DNA of 64,000 nt from Frankia sp. QA3 (GTDB lineage: Bacteria > Actinomycetota > Actinomycetes > Frankiales > Frankiaceae): contig NZ_CM001489.1 of the NCBI RefSeq assembly GCF_000262465.1, positions 5,799,610 to 5,863,609 of the forward strand, written 5' to 3'. The translations under genes and the position numbers were made by a program. The stretch's first letter is position 1, and every line of letters begins with the position of its first letter. Positions 37,001 through 42,886 of the stretch are shown piece by piece. The notes beneath the pieces were generated by a model. It worked only from the letters and a program-made list of their open reading frames with translations, had not been told where the DNA came from and did not search any database.

Positions 37001-38228
37001 TCTCGTGGCTCGGGGGCGGTTGGCCAATCGGGTAGGAGCTGATCGGCTGGGGGCCGGCCGGCTGGGGGCCGGCCGGGTCGGGGCCAGGCTGTTCGCCCAG
37101 TCGGGCCACCGCGGCGTCCCGCCCGCTGGCCGCCACCAGCCGGCGGCACCAGTGCTCGGGGCCGCGCGGCTGGAACGTCTCGTCGCCGACCAGGGCCAGC
37201 AGGCCGCTGACGCCGCGGATCCCGCCCCGCCCGTAGACGTCGACGAGCAGGTGTGCCGCGTCGGAGATCGCCGAGGGGACCGGCGGCGCGACGCGTGGAT
37301 CAACGTGAATCGCCGCCGGGTCGGCACCGGGCGCGAGCTCAGGCGGGACCGGGACGAACAGGAACCGCGGTCCGGACGGGCCCATGCCCGTGGTCGTGCC
37401 GTCCGAGGCCGCCGACCTGTGGCCTGTGGTCGACGTCTCGCGGTTCGACGCCGACGCCGAGGCCGGCTGGTTCGGCGCGGCGGCGGCGCGGGTGGAGGGC
37501 GAGGTGGCGTGGGTGGAGAAGGTGAGCCGGTAGGGGAGCACCCCTTCGAGCATCTCGACGAGCGCCCACATCAGCGTGACGGCCTCGTCCGAGCCGGTGT
37601 GGGACACCACGAACGGCCGGTCCGTCCACGACCAGGTGAGGACCGTCGAGACCAGGGCGGCAAGCCGGTTGCGCCGGGCGGCGACCCGGGCGGCCTGGCG
37701 CAGGGTCCGCTCGCCGGCCCGTCGCTGCGCGGTGAGGTCGTCCAGGTGCAGCGGGGGCAGCCGCGGCGTGGTCCGTGCGCCGCCGGCCGTGGCCCCGCCG
37801 GCCGCGTACAGCGCCAGCGCGACCCGTTCGGTCAGGTAGTCGGCCCGCCCGATGAGGACGTGCGCCCGCAGCCGGCCGCGGCCCGCACCGCTTCGCCCGG
37901 CAGCCTGGACGCGATGGACGAGCGCGGCGTCCGGCACGTCGTACGGATCGTCCCGGACGGGCCGGTCGGGCGCGCCGACGACGTAGGCGAGCGCGGTCGG
38001 CGGGTGGTCGACCGGGCTGTCGTCCGCCTCGACCTGGGCGGCGAGCAGGCCGTTCCACGAACGGGTCACCGCGGAGCTCAGCGAGCTCGCGATGGGAAAG
38101 TAACCCTCGGCGCCGGCCCGCGTCCGCCGGGACCAGGCGTAGACGATCTGGTCGATGCGGGTGACCGCTGAGGTGGCGCCCTGCGCTGAGGTGGCGCGGT
38201 CCGCGGCCGCGGGGCCGGCGCGATTCAT
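34065..38228 (-). CDS. Large repeat protein with C-terminal membrane anchor (GAP1-like)
   Basis: 1387 residues from ATG 38228, which overlaps the stop of the upstream gene as ATGA. The N-terminus (IDQIVYAWSRRTRAGAEGYF, then PIASSLSSAV) resembles the N-terminal domain of proteins I know as GTPase-associated protein 1 (GAP1-N2). Two diverged copies of a ~250-residue helical module follow (HDAYELLLAPGR with DPVRRLIAILTGPVGLPVNL; AAAYRMEWSHWDGR with HPVDRLLAALGVPLGVSL). Then come two copies of another module (ADAFRLLVLYAPRWYGAEDI and AARVFGLLVWYVPSWDDAWD), linked by a (VEDGE)n repeat. A terminal hydrophobic segment (VFAFTLAAAVLALLALV) suggests a tail anchor. Pro/Thr/Asp-rich linkers are encoded by 15- and 18-bp repeats. 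Function unknown; no GTPase is adjacent. Confidence 0.72.
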   Translation of the reverse strand: MNRAGPAAADRATSAQGATSAVTRIDQIVYAWSRRTRAGAEGYFPIASSLSSAVTRSWNGLLAAQVEADDSPVDHPPTALAYVVGAPDRPVRDDPYDVPDAALVHRVQAAGRSGAGRGRLRAHVLIGRADYLTERVALALYAAGGATAGGARTTPRLPPLHLDDLTAQRRAGERTLRQAARVAARRNRLAALVSTVLTWSWTDRPFVVSHTGSDEAVTLMWALVEMLEGVLPYRLTFSTHATSPSTRAAAAPNQPASASASNRETSTTGHRSAASDGTTTGMGPSGPRFLFVPVPPELAPGADPAAIHVDPRVAPPVPSAISDAAHLLVDVYGRGGIRGVSGLLALVGDETFQPRGPEHWCRRLVAASGRDAAVARLGEQPGPDPAGPQPAGPQPISSYPIGQPPPSHETAPAQPSSAPAAAPPTDTRSPAAAPPPGERWPTATAPPVQGGAIGAGRWPASAARPAARQARAVAEHLHDAYELLLAPGRADGDGADPVRRLIAILTGPVGLPVNLPSAERLRGQLRRVAGQLTAPGAGMSGRMPKSPAGPEARDEPASREQGRALVVAGVLDRLGEVDPAERARVAADVEAAVIEEQRQVEGALTALADDLAALRGPSPTRGAEESLRQAIPPLTAGLESVFSSYRLPTASGSALRLATETLDALRTFRPGAPPTTTDTPSPADTPRPADTPSPADQPHPADERHPAGGTGPAAFAEERRRPPTATPRTLDIAVVPAGPPPARPDVSVTSREYGGAEADHPAGPDPGFEVTVTALPPAAPSPATAATADRRELERAAQAAVTRHVAAAYRMEWSHWDGRLHPVDRLLAALGVPLGVSLADSAHDPLIDRLESPTELRELAALRDLFDPAGPAGSRSRPGPARPPGRRADVLARAASDVTQAITRLAADVHLAELDRAAYVTAVHTAVATMHRQIVQLLAELVADLASLAAAPAAGPDRPDGGHRAARVRELLGSALRTVFDRFGLTEGFAFADALADELAWLAAGAELPATAPGAAAVHRAQAPPPGPGTGMAAPDAPAAGRAVMARSEGESADGESADGWPAESPAAAVVRLLRETRAWGADAFRLLVLYAPRWYGAEDIRYAIAGAAAFPVAAGPPPPAVRDDDGPGMLAAGARPFLERLAAAGPGGSQVVDTVARVLDLYVEDGEVEDGEVEDGEVEDGGAAARPRRPASSQAELHALATELTARIPPAAADVRDPAVAFLDACGPGRPDAARVFGLLVWYVPSWDDAWDLYEAIWSWGAPHRDGMALPDDEPASGADLAVAAERYFRRALRTADADEYDGEDEDDVGLYPADLERVVRRLVALYLPDDPRLRAARELPRFVESRVIAEIAANGAAGRRRRSFGLPVFAFTLAAAVLALLALVR

Positions 38229-39361
38229 GGTCGCATGTCCGGGAACAGGACCCCCAGCACACCGGCGTCTCGCGCGGGGGTCAGCCGCAGTAGGCCGGCG
38301 ACCAGCGTCGCCGCGGTCCAGGTGATCTCGATGCTCGGCCCGACCGGGTCCGCTGGGTCGGTGCGGTCCGCTTCCGCCGGGGCCGGCTCCGGACGGGCCG
38401 CCTGCGGCGCGAAGGCGATCACCGCCGTCGCCTGGGGCCTGGGATCCAGCAGCGCCAGCTGCCCCTTGCCGACGAGTTCGCGGACCGCCGTGGCATCGGT
38501 TTCGGCATCGAACCGGTGCACGGCCCCGATCCGCAGCCTGCGCAGCACGTCGTCCGGGAGCCGGCCGATGAAGGCCCGGATGCGGGGGAAGGCGAGGCAG
38601 CCGGGCATGGCCGACACCTTGCGGGTGACCTGATCGAACACCTCGGGGCTGTGCAGCGCGTCGAACAGGGCCCGCAGCGCCGGCCCGTCGTCGCCGGTGC
38701 CGCCCGCAAGCCGCACCGGCCCGGCCGCCGCCGACGTGCCTGCGGCGCCGACCTCCGGGCCGTCCGAATCCACTGCCGCAGCCCACGGTCTGCCCTCGAC
38801 CGCCCCGGCCCAGAGGATCGCCGAGACGGCGGCCGCGCGGCTGGGCGGCGGGGACGCGGCCGCCCCGGTCGACCCCGCGGATTCCTCGGTTGTGTCGTCG
38901 ACGAAGGCGGTGTCCTCGACGAAGGCGGTGTCGTCGACGAAGGCATAGAGGGCCGGGTCGTAGGGGGCGTCGAGGTCGGGGAGCGTCTCCTCGCCCGGCA
39001 CGCCGTCGAGTGGCTCGCCCCAGGCGCCGGTGCCGTTCCACGGATCGTCGCTCGCGCCCGCCGACACAGGCGCCCCGCGTGTCCCGGGCGCGGCGATCTC
39101 GTCCGGCGCCGGCCCGACCAGGACGAGCAGCACCGACGCCGCGGGGCGCCCGGCGGTGAGCGCATCCAGCCCGGCCAGGTGGGCCGCTGCCGCGTGCGCC
39201 TCGTCGACGATCAGCAGACGTTCCGCGGAGCTCACGTCGAACCCCACCTGTCGGGTGAGCATGGTCTGCAGGGTGCCGGGAGCGGGGGGATTGCGCAGCA
39301 CGTGCTCCCGGCAGCAGGAGCGCAGGTCCAGGGTGACGACCAGACCGGTCGCGGCGCTCAC
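38225..39361 (-). CDS. Hypothetical protein, first gene of the repeat-protein operon
   Basis: 378 residues from GTG 39361 (MSAATGLVVTLDLRSCCREH); GGAG lies seven bases upstream, and the frame upstream to 39505 looks non-coding. Recognisable stretches are FDVSSAERLLIVDEAHAAAAHLAG near residues 40-65, which has a Walker B-like IVDEAH but no Walker A, and FDQVTRKVSAMPGCLAFPRI then RLRIGAVHRFDAETDATAV near 240-310. The middle (about 110-190) is acidic with three FVDDT/FVEDT repeats encoded by an 18-bp tandem repeat. The four-base overlap with the 1387-residue protein implies obligate co-translation and a joint function. No family was recognised. Confidence 0.68.
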   Translation of the reverse strand: MSAATGLVVTLDLRSCCREHVLRNPPAPGTLQTMLTRQVGFDVSSAERLLIVDEAHAAAAHLAGLDALTAGRPAASVLLVLVGPAPDEIAAPGTRGAPVSAGASDDPWNGTGAWGEPLDGVPGEETLPDLDAPYDPALYAFVDDTAFVEDTAFVDDTTEESAGSTGAAASPPPSRAAAVSAILWAGAVEGRPWAAAVDSDGPEVGAAGTSAAAGPVRLAGGTGDDGPALRALFDALHSPEVFDQVTRKVSAMPGCLAFPRIRAFIGRLPDDVLRRLRIGAVHRFDAETDATAVRELVGKGQLALLDPRPQATAVIAFAPQAARPEPAPAEADRTDPADPVGPSIEITWTAATLVAGLLRLTPARDAGVLGVLFPDMRP

Positions 39362-40311
39362 CCAGGGCTCCGGGCGAAGGTCGTCCCGCGGCGCGCCCGA
39401 GCATTCCACCGGCCCCGACGATGTTCGTTCTTTCGCGCCGGGCCTGCCGGCGCGCGATTGACCCTCGACGGGTATTCGGACCGTCGTTGATTTGCTGCCG
39501 GGCAATGTGGTCGCGCAATGGATGCCCGGGTTTCGGTGCAGGGGCGGGATGAGCTGCCCCCACCTGGCGTCCGCTGCTTCCCCGACAATGGACGTCCCCC
39601 CGGCGCGCCATCAGCTGACAATGATCGTGTAGTCGACCGATTACCACCTACTGGCGGAAAGTTATTCCTAACACCCCCGGTCAGTCCAGCGGAAGTTGGA
39701 AAAAATCATCCTGGCCCGAGTGATCAGGGTCTCCCGGCGCCACCGCCGGGGCCGCCGATGCCGGCCGCGGGATTTCCGCCGGGTGCGCCGTCCGGCGAAG
39801 GCGGAGCCGGTGCCGCGTGCAGCGGCATGTGCAGCATGTCGTTCCGGTTCGCGGCGTGCCGTCAGGCGGCTGCCGATGACCGGCGTGAACCCGCCGATAT
39901 GCGTCTGCGTCGAACGCCGCGCCGGGGTTTCCGACAAAGATGGGCGGGCGTCGCGGTGTTGCTGTCGGCTCGATGTTCCGCGGGGTGTCCGGCGGGCGCC
40001 CGCCGCCGGGCGGGGGTGGCCGGTCTGCCCGAGGAAAAGGCGTTCGGATGGGCTTCCCGCGATCATCTCGTCCCACCGGCCGGGCGGGGAGCCTTCTTCA
40101 CCGGGTGTGACGCTTATTCGGGTTGGCGGTGCGGCTGGAACGTATTCCGTCACGGAAGGCGAGCGGTGAACGATCGGAAGATCGGGATCGTGGGACACCC
40201 CGGTGAGTTCCGCATTCTCGCCGGCGGGCCGCCCGGACATCTCGGCGGACATCCACTGCCCGCGGACATCGACTGCCCGCGGACATCGACTGCCGGCGTG
40301 CCGCCGTGGCG
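39362..40311. other. Intergenic region, no supported gene
   Basis: 950 bases between the minus-strand operon start and the end of the phosphatase-like gene. The part at 39600-39720 is AT-richer and likely carries the operon promoter. Several open frames cross it on both strands, but they are Arg/Pro-rich, lack ribosome binding sites and change character along their length. A 17-bp tandem repeat lies at 40244-40294. Confidence 0.5.
40244..40294. repeat. 17-bp tandem repeat, three copies
   Basis: CGCGGACATCGACTGCC at 40261-40277 and 40278-40294, preceded by a copy with two differences at 40244-40260. It lies 18 bases beyond the 3' end of the phosphatase-like gene. Confidence 0.85.
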
Positions 40312-41748
40312 TCAGCCGGTCGGCGCCGCGGCGGTTCTGGGCCGGACCAGGGTCACCTGGTCGAACGGCACCGGGACGGGGGAACCGGAGTCGTACGCGG
40401 TGACCCGGATGCTGGTCATCCCGCCCGGCTCGCCGGGATCCACCTCGAACCCGGCGAAGGCGTAGGGGTGATCGGGCGCCCGGAAGGCCAACCAGTCCGC
40501 GTCCTCCAGCTCGCGGACGGCACGCCGGTGCCGGCGTCCCGGTTCGGGGTCGCGGACCCCGACCACGATCCGTCCGGCCGGCGGATCCAGCAGCGTGTCG
40601 GCGGACGGCGACGACGAGCCCCCGGTGCCCACCATCAGGTGGACCGTGCCCGCCGACGTGTCGACGACGGCGCCGCCGGACCCGGTCGGATCGCCCGCCC
40701 CGATCGCCCCCGCAACTGGCCGGGGGACGAGGGTCCGGCTGCCCGGGACGGTGCCCCGCACCGGGTGGCTGCGTTCATAGTGGTGCTCGTGTCCGTAGAG
40801 CACGAGGTCCACCCCGTGCCGGTCGAACAGCGGCAGCCAGGCCTCCCGGATGCCGAGGTCGGCCCCGTTGTGATCGGCCGAGGTGGACAGGGCCGCATGG
40901 TGCATGACTACCACGATCCAGTCGACGCCCGGGTCGGCCCGTGCCTGCTCCAGCGTCCGCGCGAGCCAGGCGGTCTGCCGACCCGCGCTGAACCCGCGTA
41001 GGTAGATCGGACCGCTGTTCTGGTAGCAGACGTCGTCGGCGCTGAGGACCACGAAGCGGACCCCGCCGACGGTGAAGGCGTACCAGAGGCCGGCGAGGTA
41101 ACTTTCGTCGCCGTTCGGCGGCAACTCGAAGTAGGTCTGGTAGGCCGCAAGCCCCAGTGCGCCGTTCCCCCGCTCGATCTCGTGGTTGCCGATGCACGGC
41201 ATCCACGGCCGTGACCGCGCGGACGGGCCGATCATCGCGAACCAGTCGGACCAGGTGCGTACCGGGTCCTCGCGCTGGTTGGCATAGCACAGATCTCCGC
41301 CCGCGAGGGCGAACAAGGGCGCGCACCGCTCGACGCCGGCCACGGCGTACCCGGAGGCGGGCGAGCCGAACGGGTCATACGGCCGGTCGGTGCCCTGATC
41401 ACCGAAGAAGGTGAAGCCGAAGGCGGCCCGCGACCCCGGCGCTGTGCGGAACGAGCCGTCCGCCGCCTGCGGCCGGCCGTCGTGCTCCACCGTGAACGCG
41501 TAGTCCGTGTCCGGCGCGAGCCCGGACAGGGCCGCGTGATGGGCGAAGATCTTCTCGCCCGTGCGGGCGTCCCGGTAGGAGCGGGTGCTCGCCGGGACCG
41601 GCTCGCCGGACGCGCCGGGCCGGGCCCCGCAGCGCACGGCGGGCCGGGCGACGGGGCCGTGGGTCAGCCAGGAGACGACCATGGTCGTCGCCGGGTCGGC
41701 ACCGAAGGTCAGATGGACGCCGTGGGCGTCGTCGGCACCGCCAGTCAC
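40312..41748 (-). CDS. Purple acid phosphatase-like metallophosphoesterase
   Basis: 478 residues from GTG 41748. The frame runs on to 41853, but that part consists of 17-bp repeats whose length is not a multiple of three and is judged untranslated. An N-terminal fibronectin-III-like domain (VHLTFGADPATTMVVSW, LAPDTDYAFTVEHDG) precedes the calcineurin-like domain with metal ligands in GFTFFGDQGT, LFALAGGDLCYANQ (GDxxY), CIGNHE, VVVMHHAAL and YGHEHHYERSHPV. This order is that of purple acid phosphatases, which use a binuclear Fe-Zn or Fe-Mn centre. No signal peptide is visible with this start, unusual for a family mostly exported. The substrate is unknown. Confidence 0.87.
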   Translation of the reverse strand: MTGGADDAHGVHLTFGADPATTMVVSWLTHGPVARPAVRCGARPGASGEPVPASTRSYRDARTGEKIFAHHAALSGLAPDTDYAFTVEHDGRPQAADGSFRTAPGSRAAFGFTFFGDQGTDRPYDPFGSPASGYAVAGVERCAPLFALAGGDLCYANQREDPVRTWSDWFAMIGPSARSRPWMPCIGNHEIERGNGALGLAAYQTYFELPPNGDESYLAGLWYAFTVGGVRFVVLSADDVCYQNSGPIYLRGFSAGRQTAWLARTLEQARADPGVDWIVVVMHHAALSTSADHNGADLGIREAWLPLFDRHGVDLVLYGHEHHYERSHPVRGTVPGSRTLVPRPVAGAIGAGDPTGSGGAVVDTSAGTVHLMVGTGGSSSPSADTLLDPPAGRIVVGVRDPEPGRRHRRAVRELEDADWLAFRAPDHPYAFAGFEVDPGEPGGMTSIRVTAYDSGSPVPVPFDQVTLVRPRTAAAPTG

Positions 41749-41752
41749 TCCG

Positions 41753-41837
41753 TCCGATCCCGCCTGATGTCCGATCCCGCCTAAGGTCCGATTCCGTCTG
41801 CTGTCCGATCCGGGCCGCTGTCCGATCCGGGCTCTTT
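41753..41837. repeat. 17-bp tandem repeat, five degenerate copies
   Basis: Units starting TCCGATCCCGCCTGATG at 41753, 41770, 41787, 41804 and 41821; they drift toward TCCGATCCGGGCCGCTG in the later copies. They end five bases before the GTG start of the phosphatase-like gene, so they occupy its 5' untranslated or promoter region. Confidence 0.88.
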
Positions 41838-41932
41838 GCCGAGCCACAAGCATGTTGCCATGGCCCGCGGCCGCTCATCGACCGAACGTCATGTGGGGTA
41901 GCCGACGTCCAGCCGCCGCAGGTGCCCGGCCC

Positions 41933-42757
41933 GTGATCCCCTACTGTCCGGGTGATGCCGCATTCGCCCGCCGCCCCGGGGGCGGGCGACAGGGGGGAGC
42001 GATCCTGACCGCCGCCGACGTCGCCCTGCTGGTGAGCGCCGGAGCGCTGGCGGGCATCACCAGCACCGTCGCCGGGCTGGCGTCGCTCGTGTCCTACCCC
42101 GCACTGCTCGCGACCGGGCTGCCGCCGTTGGCGGCGAACGTCACCAACACGACGGCGCTGCTGTTCGTCGCGGTCGGCGCGGCTGCCGGGTCGCGGCCCG
42201 AGCTCGCCGGCCAGGCCGACCGGGTCGCCCGGTTCGCGACGATGACCCTCGCAGGTGGGGCGGTGGGCGCCGTCCTGCTCCTGACGCTACCGGAGCGGAC
42301 GTTCGAACGCGCGGTGCCGGTGCTGATCGCAGGGGCGGCGGTGCTGCTGTGGGCCCAGCCCCGGATCCTCGCCCGGCGGGCCGAGGCGCCGGCCGAGGGC
42401 GGCGCGGCGGTGCTTGCCGCGGTCTTCGGAACCGGGATCTACCTGGGCTACTTCGGCGCCGGTGGCGGGGTCGCGCTGCTCGCCGTGCTGGCGGTGGCGA
42501 TCCCCGAGCCGCTGGCCCGGGTCAACGCGATCAAGAACGTGTCGTCGGGCTTCGCGAACCTGGTCGCGGCCGTCGGGTTCGCCGTCTTCGGCCCGGTGCA
42601 CTGGGCGTCGGTGGCGCCCCTGGCCGTCGGCCTGCTGCTCGGCGGCGCGGCCGGGCCGGTGATCGTGCGCCGGCTGCCGGGCGACGTCCTGCGGGTGCTC
42701 ATCGGTCTGGCCGCGCTCGGCCTCGCCGCGAGTCTCGCCTGGGACGCCTATACCTGA
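41933..42757 (+). CDS. TSUP (TauE/SafE) family membrane permease
   Basis: 274 residues from GTG 41933. About eight membrane segments; the internal duplication of TSUP proteins is visible as VSAGALAGITSTVAGLASLV with SYPALLATGLPP in the first half and IYLGYFGAGGGVALLAVLAV in the second, with ANVTNTTALLFVAVG and VNAIKNVSSGFANLVAAVGF as the paired family motifs. Members export sulfite, sulfoacetate or other organosulfur anions; the substrate here is unknown. The true start is doubtful: AGGGGGGAG at 41990-41998 is followed six bases later by CTG 42005, which would give the N-terminus MTAADVALLV typical of the family. Confidence 0.85.
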   Translation: MIPYCPGDAAFARRPGGGRQGGAILTAADVALLVSAGALAGITSTVAGLASLVSYPALLATGLPPLAANVTNTTALLFVAVGAAAGSRPELAGQADRVARFATMTLAGGAVGAVLLLTLPERTFERAVPVLIAGAAVLLWAQPRILARRAEAPAEGGAAVLAAVFGTGIYLGYFGAGGGVALLAVLAVAIPEPLARVNAIKNVSSGFANLVAAVGFAVFGPVHWASVAPLAVGLLLGGAAGPVIVRRLPGDVLRVLIGLAALGLAASLAWDAYT

Positions 42758-42790
42758 GCCGCCTATGCCTGAGCCGCCTATGCCTGAGCC
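42754..42790. repeat. 15-bp tandem repeat across a stop codon
   Basis: CTGAGCCGCCTATGC at 42754-42768 and 42769-42783, with a partial third copy. The TGA stop of the permease gene lies in the first copy; a diverged half copy (GACGCCTATAC) lies just upstream inside the gene. Confidence 0.85.
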
Positions 42791-42811
42791 GCGCGGCGCA
42801 GGCCCTGGGAA

Positions 42812-42853
42812 CGGGTGAGCCCCGCAACCTGGTGGGGTTCCGGGGCTCACCCG
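42812..42853. terminator. Bidirectional terminator between the permease gene and clpC
   Basis: CGGGTGAGCCCCG (42812-42824) and CGGGGCTCACCCG (42841-42853) form a perfect 13-bp stem, with further AACC/GGTT pairing in the loop. It sits between two convergent genes and has no long U-tract, as usual in high-GC genomes. Confidence 0.75.
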
Positions 42854-42886
42854 CGGTCCGACGGCGCTGGTGGCGCGCCGGTGGCG

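Noticed and set aside
38229..39647. Extension of the 1387-residue protein upstream in the same frame
   Set aside because: The upstream part is Arg-rich, overlaps another coherent protein in a different frame, and the ATG at 38228 sits in a four-base overlap with it.
39518..40465. Plus-strand frame across the gap after the repeat-protein operon
   Set aside because: It has Pro/Arg/Gly-rich, shifting composition, runs into the antisense of the phosphatase-like gene and has no ribosome binding site.
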